Below, piece after piece: positions 7,924 through 18,554 of a stretch of 46,739 nucleotides of DNA (positions are counted from its first letter, which is position 1; each line of letters begins with the position of its first letter). The stretch is from positions 1 through 46,739 of IMG/VR virus record IMGVR_UViG_3300037010_001408, one strand, 5' to 3'. Position numbers and translations under genes: made by a program. The stretch comes from a virus. The notes below the pieces were generated by a model, which saw only the letters and a program-made list of their open reading frames with translations, had not been told where the DNA came from and ran no database searches.

Positions 7924-8286
7924 ATGATAAGTAACCCATTAAGTATTAAATATCCTATAGAACCATCAAAAAAAGATGGATCTTTTAGTTTAAATTATAC
8001 AACGCTTGAACATATAAAAACAAAAATAAGAATATTGTTTTCATGTGAAGAAAATGAAAGATATTTCAATCTTACTGGTATGTCATTAACAAAGTATTTA
8101 TTTGAACAAAATGATGAAACTAGCAATAAGAAAATAAAAAAAGATATTATTGATAGCCTACGGACTTACATTCCAGAAATAACGGTTACTAATGTTACAA
8201 TAGAAAAAATAACGGATCATGATACTCAAGTTTCAATAAACTTTATGTATTTTGGTACATCAGCAGTAGTTAAAATTAAAGTTTAA
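7924..8286 (+). CDS. 25: Baseplate wedge protein gp25
   Basis: 120 residues, the usual size for the GPW/gp25 family. The pattern TTLEHIKTKIRILFSCEENE, then MSLTKYLFE, KKIKKDIIDSLRTYIPEI and VTNVTIEKI follows the family order: helix with the ENER (GER-like) turn, 'lFe' element, helix ending in 'PEI/PRI', and terminal sheet. In T4 this protein with gp6 and gp53 forms the wedge core that triggers sheath contraction. It lies directly before gp6, as expected. Confidence 0.9.
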   Translation: MISNPLSIKYPIEPSKKDGSFSLNYTTLEHIKTKIRILFSCEENERYFNLTGMSLTKYLFEQNDETSNKKIKKDIIDSLRTYIPEITVTNVTIEKITDHDTQVSINFMYFGTSAVVKIKV

Positions 8287-8291
8287 GGTAT

Positions 8292-10172
8292 ATGATAACT
8301 AAAGACATAAATAAAAACGTAAAATATATTAATAGAAATTTTGAAGATGTTAGAAATGCATTAATTGAATTTCTTAAAGTATATTTTCCAAATGAATTTA
8401 CATCAATTTCAAATGAATCAGTTGAAATGATAATAGTAGAATTATTATCATATATAACCGATTTAACTGGATTTTATCAAAATGTAAAATTTACAGAATC
8501 ATTATTCTTTTCGGCAACCGATAGGACTAATATTATAAATCAAGCACAAAGTCTTTTTGGATATAGACCAAAAGTAAGTGCACAATCACATGCACAATTT
8601 ATGTTATATCAATTAATACCTGCTACAACAGAAATGCCTCAAAAACCAGATTGGAATTATTCGTTAATATTATCGGATTTACAAATAGGTGCAGATGGTA
8701 GCGATACGACATTTATTCCTAATGATGGTATAATTGATTTTTCAAATACATTAACAGATGGAACTGTAATATCGGAATATTCAAAAGGTAATGATGGAAG
8801 TGTATTGTTTTATTTATTAGAAAAACCAATAGCTGGAAAATCGGGTAGTATTGAAACATATACTTATGATGTAGGTAATGCTCAAAAGTTTTTAACTATA
8901 ACAATACCTGATGATAATGTTTTAGAAATTATTGATGTTGTAGGTAGTGATGGTACAGTTTGGTATGAAGTACCATATTTAGCATATAATAAAATAGTGG
9001 ATGATATTCCTGTAAAAAATGATTTAAGATATGCGCATGCGCAACATAATACACCTTATATATTAAACTATAAAAATGTAGATACTAGATTTATATCACG
9101 ATTAGTTGATAATAAATTAATGATACAATTTGGTAGTGGTGTTACACAATTATCAGATATTGATATATTACCTAGCCCAAAATATATTGGTACCGCAACA
9201 TTTAATAAAAATATAGACCCAAGAAATTTTCTATTAAATAGAAGTTATGGTTTAAGTCCAAGTAATGTTACATTAACAATTAGATATCTAAAAGGCTACA
9301 CCGGAAATACAAATTTTGCGGCTGATAGTTTGAATAAGATAAAGAATGTTAATTTTATAAGTAATGGTGCTAATTTAATTGGTAGTGATTTACAAACATT
9401 TAATTATATTAAATCAACATTAACAGTAAACAATATAACAGCCGCAACTGGTGGAAGAGGACCTGAATCATTATATGAAATTAAGGAAAATGCAATTGCA
9501 TCATATCCTACACAAAATCGTTGTGTAACTACACCTGATTATGAAATAAGAATTTTATCATTACATCCTAAATATGGTTCAGTTGCAAAAGTAAAAGTTG
9601 TTAATAATTCAAACTTAATAGCAACTACAAATTCACCTGATGAAACATTGAATAAATTATCAGTTTCTTCATTGAGTGCATTTTGTTTAGGATATGATGA
9701 AAATAACAATTTGGTACCATTATCAGATTTAATAAAAGGTAATATAAAAACATACTTAGATGAATATCGTATGGCTACTGATACTATAGAAATAAGAGAT
9801 GCGTATGTTATTAATATAGGTGTTAATTTTAGTGTATCAATATTTGATGATATTATTGATAAAAAGGAAGTTCTATTAAAATGTATTACTGCATTAAAAG
9901 ATTATTTTGATATTTCAAAATGGACAATTGGTCAACCAATTATTATTCATGAAATTTATAATCTATTAGCAGTTATCCCAGGTGTAAGATCTATAGTTGA
10001 TATTGAGATAGTAAATAAATCAAGTATTGGTGGTTCACCATATTCAAATGTCTATTACCCAGATATAATGTCAAAGGCAAATGTAAATGGTGTAATTTAT
10101 ACGGCACTTGACCCATCTATTTTTGAAGTCAAATTACCAGACAATGATATTGTTGGTACAATTGTTAATTAA
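8292..10172 (+). CDS. 6: Baseplate wedge protein gp6 (baseplate J-like)
   Basis: 626 residues, close to T4 gp6 (660). The N-terminus has the family pattern FEDVRNALIEFLKVYFP followed by MIIVELLSYITDLTGFYQN and SLFGYRPK. The C-terminal half carries TTPDYEIRILSLHPKYGS and a helical-sheet dimerisation part (IGVNFSVSIFDD, then KWTIGQPIIIHEIYNLLAV). In T4, gp6 dimers form the ring that holds the baseplate together and changes shape on contraction. It starts five bases after gp25, the conserved order. Confidence 0.9.
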   Translation: MITKDINKNVKYINRNFEDVRNALIEFLKVYFPNEFTSISNESVEMIIVELLSYITDLTGFYQNVKFTESLFFSATDRTNIINQAQSLFGYRPKVSAQSHAQFMLYQLIPATTEMPQKPDWNYSLILSDLQIGADGSDTTFIPNDGIIDFSNTLTDGTVISEYSKGNDGSVLFYLLEKPIAGKSGSIETYTYDVGNAQKFLTITIPDDNVLEIIDVVGSDGTVWYEVPYLAYNKIVDDIPVKNDLRYAHAQHNTPYILNYKNVDTRFISRLVDNKLMIQFGSGVTQLSDIDILPSPKYIGTATFNKNIDPRNFLLNRSYGLSPSNVTLTIRYLKGYTGNTNFAADSLNKIKNVNFISNGANLIGSDLQTFNYIKSTLTVNNITAATGGRGPESLYEIKENAIASYPTQNRCVTTPDYEIRILSLHPKYGSVAKVKVVNNSNLIATTNSPDETLNKLSVSSLSAFCLGYDENNNLVPLSDLIKGNIKTYLDEYRMATDTIEIRDAYVINIGVNFSVSIFDDIIDKKEVLLKCITALKDYFDISKWTIGQPIIIHEIYNLLAVIPGVRSIVDIEIVNKSSIGGSPYSNVYYPDIMSKANVNGVIYTALDPSIFEVKLPDNDIVGTIVN

Positions 10173-10180
10173 GGAACACA

Positions 10181-11314
10181 ATGCAAATTATTTTTTATGT
10201 AGATAAAGATACTACTTTATATCATAGTCAATCATATGATAATAAAAATACAGGTGAAGATGAAATTTTAGAATTAACTAAAAGAAATATAAATATAGAA
10301 CCTGTAATATCAAGGTCATTAGTATATTTTGATTTAGATAGATTATTTACAGCGTTAGGTAGAATGCCAGATAAGGTTGAATTGTCCCTACCTATTTGTA
10401 TAGCAGGTGATCGCATTAAAGGTTTAACTTTAGAATGCTTCCCAGTTAAACATTATTGGAGTGAAGGTTTTGGTAAATTCACAGAAACAAAAATAAATAC
10501 AAATGATTCAAATTGGTTATATTCCACTGATAATGTTGCTTGGGATGTTGCTGGAGGAGATGTAGCAAGTGTTAATCCAAAGACTTGTACAATTATCGAA
10601 AAGGTTAAAGGTAGATTAAATGAATCTACAATGTTAGAGGATCCAAAATTTGATATTACCGAATTTGTTCAATCATATTATATAAGTGGTTCATCAGATC
10701 TAAAATATGGATTTTTAGTTAAGTTTCAAGATGCCGTAGAATCAAATGATTCTGATTATGGAACTTTATGTTTTTATTCAAAACAATCAAATACAATATA
10801 TAGACCAAAATTAAATATCTATTTTGATGATTATGTACGAGCTTTAGAGATTACCGATGAGGACACTATTCTATCATTAGTTACCGATGATAATTATGTA
10901 CCATCAAATATTAATACATCTATATATGAGTTATCAGGTAATGTATTATTAAGTAATATTTTTATTTTTTATAAAAATTTATCTAAAGAATATTCCGCTA
11001 ATGATGTTGTTGCAATACGACTTAATAGTAGACCAAAATGGCAAAGAGATTCATATAATTTATTTTTGGCCGATACACCTGTGTTGTATTTACCAACTGA
11101 ATCTTTTTATGGTATATTTGATGCAGTAACCGATGAACAAATTATAGGTTTTTCGGAATATACAAAAATATCATCTGACATTGATGGTAATTATTTTAAC
11201 ATTTGGATGGACTCTTTAGTACCACAAAGAATGTATAAAATAAAAATAAAATTAACATATGGAAATAATTTACATATATTTGATAATAACAATACATTTA
11301 TGGTTACTGACTAA
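10181..11314 (+). CDS. Structural baseplate/tail protein with DNRLRE-like domain
   Basis: 377 residues, with ribosome binding site AAGGAACACA. The segment SRSLVYFDLDRL, then KVELSLPICIA and LECFPVKHYWSEGFG has the layout of DNRLRE-type beta-sandwich domains ('S-R-a-L-v-F-D-l' and 'W-s-E-G'). The C-terminal 140 residues look like Ig-like strands (VPSNINTSIYELSGNVLL, then YKIKIKLTYGN). I infer a baseplate periphery or fibre-connector protein. It sits between gp6 and two large structural proteins, where T4 has gp7 and gp8, but I see no homology to those. Confidence 0.65.
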   Translation: MQIIFYVDKDTTLYHSQSYDNKNTGEDEILELTKRNINIEPVISRSLVYFDLDRLFTALGRMPDKVELSLPICIAGDRIKGLTLECFPVKHYWSEGFGKFTETKINTNDSNWLYSTDNVAWDVAGGDVASVNPKTCTIIEKVKGRLNESTMLEDPKFDITEFVQSYYISGSSDLKYGFLVKFQDAVESNDSDYGTLCFYSKQSNTIYRPKLNIYFDDYVRALEITDEDTILSLVTDDNYVPSNINTSIYELSGNVLLSNIFIFYKNLSKEYSANDVVAIRLNSRPKWQRDSYNLFLADTPVLYLPTESFYGIFDAVTDEQIIGFSEYTKISSDIDGNYFNIWMDSLVPQRMYKIKIKLTYGNNLHIFDNNNTFMVTD

Positions 11315-13197
11315 TGGGATTTGACCTTGATAAAATTAAAGATGGGACATATTTAACTCGCAGTGCAAATTTAGAACCTATTTTCTTAAATGATTCTAAA
11401 CTTGATGCATCCGATATGTTATATGTGCATGCAGGAAACAACCCACCTTTTACATTAACACATATAGATGATATAGCGGAAGTTGTTAATACTGAATTAC
11501 CTAATGATATTGAAGAAGTAAAAAAGGAAGATTATAAAAATTTATATTTAACAGGCGCAAATCTTCAAGTTAACTTAGAAGAAATTAAAGATAATATTGT
11601 ACAATATAAACAATCATTTAATAATGAAATGCATAATGTTGGATTTGCATTAAATAAACCTAATACTTTTTATTACTTAAATGCAGCATTGAAATATATT
11701 TATAATTCATTACCAACACAAAGCGCAGGTATATTACCGGATCCAACGGCTTCAGCCGTAATACCAACTTGGGTTATAACACACTATTCAAATGATGAAA
11801 TAATAAATTTTACAAGATCCAATGAAATTAACATTTCCGATAATATTAAACTTATACAAAAAACAGATGCTATAACATATATAAGAGATTTATTAAATAA
11901 AATATATTCATTACCTAGACCATTTTGCAATGGTGATGATAATATGTTTAATTATATATTTGATTATACTATTGAGAATAGTAATTATATTTTACGTAAT
12001 CTTAATAATAACAACAATCTTTCATTATTTCAATATACTGGAAGTAGTGAAACTGGTTTTAATTTTTTACCTATTTCTAGAAATGCTAGTATTAATTATG
12101 ATTTACCAACATATTTTTATATAAATGTTGTAGGGCAAATACTTAATAACTCAAATGTATTGTTAAGTACAAATGCATTAAATCTAAATATAAATTTCAA
12201 ATCATACAATTTAGATTTATTTACATTAGGATATTATAATATAGGTAATTATTATACTGATGATATGTTAAAAGCATTCAATTATGGTTATGTAAAATAT
12301 TATGGTGGAAATTATGTAAATGTTACATATGATGGTATTGATGATTTTATTTCATCTTTAGATGATGAAAGTGAAGTTGTTGTTTTAGATTATCTAAATC
12401 ATTTATTGTCAATTTTTAAAGCAATGTCTAATAGGTTATTTAAGAATTTAACAAATAAAATATATCTTAACTCTACATTTGAAAGCTATTTCTTTGGTAA
12501 TGATAATTATATAGATATTGTATGGGCACCCGAAGTAAGATATACTCGTGGTATTTATTGGAGCTCAAGCAAAACTGTACGTCCGCTATTGGCACCGGTG
12601 TTAGTATTAAATGATGGTATAATAGAAACTACAAATTATATTAAAATGAACACTAATATAATGAACACTCATTATAATGGTAGTAATTTAAGTAATTATT
12701 TTTATAACATTCCTGGGATTGGAATAGATTCTGCATTATTTAATAGGGATACTAAATTTAATGGGTCATTTGAAACTTGTGATGAAGATACAGGTTATGA
12801 TTGTTTAGCTTTACAGGTAAAACAAGAATCTATGAATAGTGATAGATTACATACAATAATAGAATATATAGGTTCTCATGAAGGTACGTTTATAGTACGT
12901 GCCACAGGTAATGGTTCATTGGATGAAAATGGTTATAGGTCCAATAATGGAACTTGTTATTATAGTAATAAAGGATATGTACCATTTTTTGGAATAAGAC
13001 CTACTGATGAAATAAAGGATTTTGCTTATTATGATTTATTAGAAAACTTTCTAAATAAATATAAAATACGTTCAAAGGATGAAGCATTTTCATGGTTATT
13101 AGATACTCGTAATGAGTCATCAAATTTTTATAATATTAATTTAGGTACTACATATTATATGTCAAGTACTTCAGGAATAATAGCAAATAGCAAATGA
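11314..13197 (+). CDS. Large structural (baseplate/tail) protein, 627 aa
   Basis: Start codon overlaps the previous stop by one base (TAATG) and the end overlaps the next gene by four. N-terminal 100 residues are mixed helical. LPRPFCNGD (200-208) recurs as LPYPFCNGD in the next protein, suggesting a shared domain or ancestry. The remainder is Asn/Tyr-rich, beta-looking, with WAPEVRYTRGIYWSSS near 408 and a compact domain near 500-560. The composition suits an extracellular virion part. Position after gp6 suggests a wedge or fibre-attachment protein. No named family recognised. Confidence 0.65.
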   Translation: MGFDLDKIKDGTYLTRSANLEPIFLNDSKLDASDMLYVHAGNNPPFTLTHIDDIAEVVNTELPNDIEEVKKEDYKNLYLTGANLQVNLEEIKDNIVQYKQSFNNEMHNVGFALNKPNTFYYLNAALKYIYNSLPTQSAGILPDPTASAVIPTWVITHYSNDEIINFTRSNEINISDNIKLIQKTDAITYIRDLLNKIYSLPRPFCNGDDNMFNYIFDYTIENSNYILRNLNNNNNLSLFQYTGSSETGFNFLPISRNASINYDLPTYFYINVVGQILNNSNVLLSTNALNLNINFKSYNLDLFTLGYYNIGNYYTDDMLKAFNYGYVKYYGGNYVNVTYDGIDDFISSLDDESEVVVLDYLNHLLSIFKAMSNRLFKNLTNKIYLNSTFESYFFGNDNYIDIVWAPEVRYTRGIYWSSSKTVRPLLAPVLVLNDGIIETTNYIKMNTNIMNTHYNGSNLSNYFYNIPGIGIDSALFNRDTKFNGSFETCDEDTGYDCLALQVKQESMNSDRLHTIIEYIGSHEGTFIVRATGNGSLDENGYRSNNGTCYYSNKGYVPFFGIRPTDEIKDFAYYDLLENFLNKYKIRSKDEAFSWLLDTRNESSNFYNINLGTTYYMSSTSGIIANSK

Positions 13198-16100
13198 TAA
13201 CAGAAACAACTGAAATAATAGCTGACAAATTCAGTATAGATGATTCTGATTTTAATACGGAATTTGAAGTTGAACATATATTACATGAAAAAGATGTAAA
13301 ATATATTTATGTAACATCAAGTCAATATTTGAATGATAAATATAATTATGATGAAGTGTCAGGTGCCGTTGCTAATTTATTAAATAATCAAAAGGATATT
13401 TATTCAGAAAATAAAACAACAAATTTTGAAATATTGCGTGATACTAGAAGTGATATAATAGACTTTAATATGTCATTACCAAACAATCCATTGGGATTAG
13501 TTGAAACATATAATCTCATTCCATCAAAAACAAATATTAGCCCATTTAATTATACTTCATCATTAATTAATACTATGCGGTATGCAGGTACATTATCAAA
13601 TGAATCAAAACAAATAGCAGAATATATAAATAATAGTTCAAGATTTGAAAGTGCATTTAATCTAAATACATCACAATCAATGTCAGATTTTACTGGTAAT
13701 TTAATTTCAAATATATTAACGTTACCATATCCATTTTGTAATGGTGATGCTGAAGTTGCTGCAAAATTATTTAGACCATTCTTTATACCATATTCTGATA
13801 GTGAATTAAATGATCTAAAGGAAGATGATAGATATTTTTTAATAAAATTTATTAATGAAAGATATCTTAAAGATCCATATATGAAATCAATACCAACAAA
13901 TTTAAAGACAGTATTACATTTCGATACTTATGGTATATTATCATCTTCATCTAAGCGTTCTAATCATAGAGATGGTTTTCCTCCAATTAATTATATTACA
14001 CCAACTACACAATCAAGTAATATTTCATTTGCAAATATGACTAAAGATAGTATGTGGATTACTTGGACTAGAGGTAATGGTCATGACCATTATATTTTGT
14101 TAAATACTATAAATGAATTTACTGACCCTATAAATGGTACGGATCCTATAGCAGATTCTCATTATAAAGGTTCAGGACAGCAATTAATATATGATGAATA
14201 TTTTCCTCAAGATGGTGCTTTTAAAGTAACCGGATTAACTGAAGGTACAGAATATTATTGTAGAATATATGATAGATTAGGAAGTGGCACTGACACTGGA
14301 TATAATCTAGATACAATGACACTAAATCCTAATGGAGTTATATTAAAAAATACATCACTAATTACAACACCACCAACAAAACAAGCATCAAATTTGAATT
14401 TTACAAATTTAACATCTGATAGTGTTACTATAAATTGGTCTCGTGGTGATGGTGAAAAATGTATGGTTATATTTGGTGTCCAAGAACTATATGACCCACA
14501 AGATGGAGCTACTAATTTTAATTTTAGTAATGTATTTAATTACGATACCGCAAATGGATTTGATAATGGTCAATTTGTATACATTGGTACTGGAACGACG
14601 GTAACGGTAACAAATTTAATGCCAAATAAAATATATCAATGTAGAGTTTATGAATTTAATGATAATGGAAATCCCTCAAATGGTAAATATTTAAGAACAT
14701 TAACAAATGATAATAATAAAAATGTTACATTATCACCACCTATTATTGTACCTATTAACGTACCAACTATTCAGGCATCCGATATCATCGCAAATGTTTC
14801 ATCAAATGGTAGAGTACAATTATCATGGACTCGCGGTAATGGTAATGGTTGTGTTGTAATTCTATCAACATTTTTTAACGGTGGTGTATGGTTAAATGGT
14901 AATACTGATGAAGTTGATTCATATCCAATAATAGCAGATTCTTCAATAAGTAGTAATGTTTCTGAAATAGTATACTCAGGTAATGAAAACACTGTTATAT
15001 TATCAAAAGTAATTGATGGTATGAATTATTATTGTTTAGTATTAGAATATAATACAAATGGTACTGAAGTTAAAACATTAAAAACATTAAATAATAATTC
15101 ATCAAATACTAATCATTTTGTAGGTGTTAATAATACAAATCAAAGCTTATATCCAAAGACACAATCATATAATATAATGACAGGTTCATCAGGTTCTGAT
15201 TATGTTGATATTATTTGGGATAGAGGTGATGGTAATAGATGTATATTATTAATAAGTGATATAAACAATCCACAATGCCCGTTAGACGGTAATTATATTG
15301 TACCTAATTCAATATACACATCAGGTACACAGGTTGTTTATAATGATTATCATCGTCTAACAATTGGTGGTGATAATAATAAAGCAAAAGTTACCGTGAC
15401 AGGTTTAAAAGAAAATGTAAGATATTATGTTAAGGCTGTTGAATATTATGGAGCTCCGGATATTGAATGTTTTTATTTAACAAATATTGGATTTTCTAAT
15501 CCAATTAATTTTACATTAGTGTCTAGTGTAAAGGTACCTGAAATTCAAATAAGTAATATTGCATTTAATACAATGAATATTGATAAGATGAATATTACGT
15601 GGAATAAAGGTCATGGTGAAAAGCGATTGATAATAATGAGCAAATCCAATACTATAAATGATCCTAAAGATGGTGAAGATATTATTGGAAATTCAACATT
15701 TGGTAATAATAATCAACAAGTAATTTATAATGGTTTAGGTGAAACCGTAAGTGTTAATGGTTTAATAAATGGCACTACTTATTATGTTAAAGGATATGAA
15801 TTTAATGGTTCAGGAGCAAATACCAAGTATTTATTAGAAAATGCGATTGATAATCCAAAAAGTACTACATTCATATCAGGTGTAAATCCACCAAATGAAC
15901 AAGCAAGCGGTTTAACATTTACTGATATAACAGATCATGCAATGACGGTACATTGGGAACGTGGTAATGGTGAAAAATGTTTAGTTGTTATTAATAAGAA
16001 TAATAAATTTGATACTCCTCCACTTAATGGAACGGATCCTGTTAAATTTAATAATGTTTCATCTAAATATGATAAAAATTTAACACAACAATTTATATAT

Positions 16101-17102
16101 GGTGGAACTGGAACATCCGTTAAAGTAACAGGTTTGGCATCAGGTACTGAATATTACTTTAAAGTTTATGAATATAATGGTAATGACCAATTTACAAAAT
16201 ATTTGGTAAATGATAGTAATGATAATCCTAATTCTGAAAAAACAACAGGAATATTAATATCAACAGCAAATGGATATGATTATACATTAGAGTATACAGG
16301 ATTAGTATCTTTAAGTAATCCATTGATTTTTATAGATAATGATACAACACCTATAACACTTGGTGACTATCTAAGATCATGGTATCCTTATAATCAAATA
16401 TTACAAATGTATGATTCAAATAGTACATATATGCCTATATTTGGTACAAATGGAAGATACAATTATCACACCACTTCATCGGTGCATGTTGAAGATTATG
16501 GACTATTTATAAAGGATTATTATAATACATATTATAGTGAAATAATTAAAAATGATACTAATATTTTATTGGACATTTTCAAGTATATTGCATCGCTTTC
16601 TATAAAATATAGAACATATGATATTACTGCATTAAAGTCATTTTATGAAACATCTAATTATTATTTAATACCACATCAAACTGATGATACTTTATTATTA
16701 GAATATTCTAAAACTGGTGATGTTTTAATACCTAATCAACCAAATACATATACATATATTGGTGAAAATATTTATGTAAATAATGTTACAAATAAAATGA
16801 TATTATGGCATGGTGATATTTATATAAACAAACAATATGTTGAAAGTACTAATGCTAATGTATTATATAATGAATATATTGATGGTTACATACAAGTTGA
16901 TAGAAATCTATTAAATTATAATACATTTATGGACGAGTCAATGAAAAATGATGTACATGATAAAATCAATACATCATTAAATGTACCATATAAATTATAT
17001 AATAAATTTCAAGTTTTTGATTTTTGTATAGATAGTAATAATACAAAATCAATTACATTTGGAATGAAGTATAATTCAACTATTAAATTTTTGGATAAAT
17101 AA
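13194..17102 (+). CDS. Giant tail/baseplate protein with six FN3 repeats
   Basis: 1302 residues, the largest protein here. Residues 1-268 resemble the previous protein in LPYPFCNGD (177-185). Residues about 270-1018 hold six tandem fibronectin-III-like repeats, each with a W-x-(R/K)-G-(N/D/H)-G core (WTRGNG, WSRGDG, WTRGNG, WDRGDG, WNKGHG, WERGNG) and a later Tyr-Tyr or Tyr-x-C strand ending in the YEFNGSG type. The final 285 residues form a separate Tyr/Asn-rich domain ending in a compact beta region. FN3 modules in phage tails usually mediate weak binding to cell-surface sugars. The repeats look inserted between N- and C-terminal structural parts. Confidence 0.8.
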   Translation: MITETTEIIADKFSIDDSDFNTEFEVEHILHEKDVKYIYVTSSQYLNDKYNYDEVSGAVANLLNNQKDIYSENKTTNFEILRDTRSDIIDFNMSLPNNPLGLVETYNLIPSKTNISPFNYTSSLINTMRYAGTLSNESKQIAEYINNSSRFESAFNLNTSQSMSDFTGNLISNILTLPYPFCNGDAEVAAKLFRPFFIPYSDSELNDLKEDDRYFLIKFINERYLKDPYMKSIPTNLKTVLHFDTYGILSSSSKRSNHRDGFPPINYITPTTQSSNISFANMTKDSMWITWTRGNGHDHYILLNTINEFTDPINGTDPIADSHYKGSGQQLIYDEYFPQDGAFKVTGLTEGTEYYCRIYDRLGSGTDTGYNLDTMTLNPNGVILKNTSLITTPPTKQASNLNFTNLTSDSVTINWSRGDGEKCMVIFGVQELYDPQDGATNFNFSNVFNYDTANGFDNGQFVYIGTGTTVTVTNLMPNKIYQCRVYEFNDNGNPSNGKYLRTLTNDNNKNVTLSPPIIVPINVPTIQASDIIANVSSNGRVQLSWTRGNGNGCVVILSTFFNGGVWLNGNTDEVDSYPIIADSSISSNVSEIVYSGNENTVILSKVIDGMNYYCLVLEYNTNGTEVKTLKTLNNNSSNTNHFVGVNNTNQSLYPKTQSYNIMTGSSGSDYVDIIWDRGDGNRCILLISDINNPQCPLDGNYIVPNSIYTSGTQVVYNDYHRLTIGGDNNKAKVTVTGLKENVRYYVKAVEYYGAPDIECFYLTNIGFSNPINFTLVSSVKVPEIQISNIAFNTMNIDKMNITWNKGHGEKRLIIMSKSNTINDPKDGEDIIGNSTFGNNNQQVIYNGLGETVSVNGLINGTTYYVKGYEFNGSGANTKYLLENAIDNPKSTTFISGVNPPNEQASGLTFTDITDHAMTVHWERGNGEKCLVVINKNNKFDTPPLNGTDPVKFNNVSSKYDKNLTQQFIYGGTGTSVKVTGLASGTEYYFKVYEYNGNDQFTKYLVNDSNDNPNSEKTTGILISTANGYDYTLEYTGLVSLSNPLIFIDNDTTPITLGDYLRSWYPYNQILQMYDSNSTYMPIFGTNGRYNYHTTSSVHVEDYGLFIKDYYNTYYSEIIKNDTNILLDIFKYIASLSIKYRTYDITALKSFYETSNYYLIPHQTDDTLLLEYSKTGDVLIPNQPNTYTYIGENIYVNNVTNKMILWHGDIYINKQYVESTNANVLYNEYIDGYIQVDRNLLNYNTFMDESMKNDVHDKINTSLNVPYKLYNKFQVFDFCIDSNNTKSITFGMKYNSTIKFLDK
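14001..16248 (+). repeat. Array of six FN3-type protein repeats
   Basis: Six protein repeats with a period near 127 residues begin at about residues 270, 396, 525, 655, 783 and 900 of the 1302-residue protein. The (R/K)G(N/D/H)G cores fall at residues 293, 417, 547, 677, 805 and 923. Repeats differ clearly at DNA level, so this is an old array and not a recent duplication. Repeat 3 has lost the Tyr pattern slightly (YYCLVLEYN). Confidence 0.8.
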
Positions 17103-18553
17103 TGGCTAACATGACTGAGACATATTCTATAACAAATAAATTACATTATACTATTGTATTTTTAGATGCAGGTATATATGAAGGTTTTATTGATTATACG
17201 AGTGCACCTTTCAAAGATTTTATAACATTAACTATTCTAAATGATAAATCAGTAGACATTATAGCCGATATTCCATTATTATTTGATAACTTAAATATAT
17301 TTGATGAAGGTCAATGTAATGTACAATTTCAATTATTTGGTACATATGAATATGAATTACCAGTATATGATAAAGATGGAAATGTTACATATGTGCATAC
17401 ATTATTAAATGCACAAAATTTGAAAGTAAAACAAATTTCAAATTCAAAAGTTGAATTGGTTATAAATTCTGATTATGAAATAAATGATATTATAGTAAAT
17501 GCATTAAAAACAGAATTTAATTCATATGTTTATAATAACGGTAGTTTTTATCTAATATTAAATGCAAAGAAAACGAATACATCATCCACAACAGTAGGTA
17601 TAGTTAATAACATATCACTTCTATTAAAATTAGAATCTGAATATGACCAACGTGTAAATACTTCATGTGAAATTTATAAAGCATTAAGTGCAGTAACATC
17701 ATTAGATATAAACTATTATATAAAATATGATCCTCCTGTTATTACTGATACTAGATTAGCATTAACACCACAAACAAGTGTCGGTAGTTCGATTATTGAT
17801 GTCAATAATAATTATAATTATAATCAATTGACATCAGGTTCAAAATATGATATAGAAACATATTTTAATATAAACGACTCAAAATACGTCCATGATGCCG
17901 TTGGTAATATTGACTATTCTAATTTATCAAATTTTTCATTTTTTGGTTCTGCTGAAAGTAGAATTAAAATATTCATGAATAAAATAATATCATTGGAATA
18001 TTTATCATCCATACCAACATCATCGGTTAACTATTCTGCATCTTTGGATGAAATAAGTTCACTAAAATCAAAATTTGATGCATATGAAAGATATTTATAT
18101 TTTGAAATTGATGAACAAGTTAATAATGAATATACTATACAACCATATCCAAAAGATGGTTCAACATTATTACCATTATTATCAACCAATATAATAGTTA
18201 AAAATTGGTTAAGCGGATCATTAAATGTTGCTATAAATTATGATAATGATAATATGAATAGATTGATTTATGGTATACCAACACAAATTTATGATGACTC
18301 TAATAATATATCACTTGTTAAATTAATAGATATGTGTGGCCATTATTATGATCATATGTATAATACGGTAAAATATTTTGATTTATATAACTTTGATAAT
18401 AGATTAAATAGTGGTAATGATCCAAATAATATTAATTTACTTTTATATAATTTTGGATTTAATCCAACTCCAAAAATAGATTCAAATGATACTACATTAT
18501 ATGATAGTATTAAAGAACAACAAATTGAAACGGTATTAAATACCTTAGGATAA
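17102..18553 (+). CDS. Structural protein, N-terminal part of a split tail protein
   Basis: 483 residues, one-base overlap with the previous stop. Features I recall from large structural proteins of other phages: FFGSAESRIKIFMNKIISLE near 281-300, FDAYERYLYFE (about 330) and IYGIPTQIYDDSNN followed by MCGHYYDHMYNTVKYFD and NRLNSG. In those proteins the following residues match the start of the next ORF, so this gene and 18555 look like two halves of one polypeptide. The role is inferred as baseplate or tail structure. Confidence 0.65.
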   Translation: MANMTETYSITNKLHYTIVFLDAGIYEGFIDYTSAPFKDFITLTILNDKSVDIIADIPLLFDNLNIFDEGQCNVQFQLFGTYEYELPVYDKDGNVTYVHTLLNAQNLKVKQISNSKVELVINSDYEINDIIVNALKTEFNSYVYNNGSFYLILNAKKTNTSSTTVGIVNNISLLLKLESEYDQRVNTSCEIYKALSAVTSLDINYYIKYDPPVITDTRLALTPQTSVGSSIIDVNNNYNYNQLTSGSKYDIETYFNINDSKYVHDAVGNIDYSNLSNFSFFGSAESRIKIFMNKIISLEYLSSIPTSSVNYSASLDEISSLKSKFDAYERYLYFEIDEQVNNEYTIQPYPKDGSTLLPLLSTNIIVKNWLSGSLNVAINYDNDNMNRLIYGIPTQIYDDSNNISLVKLIDMCGHYYDHMYNTVKYFDLYNFDNRLNSGNDPNNINLLLYNFGFNPTPKIDSNDTTLYDSIKEQQIETVLNTLG

Positions 18554-18554
18554 T

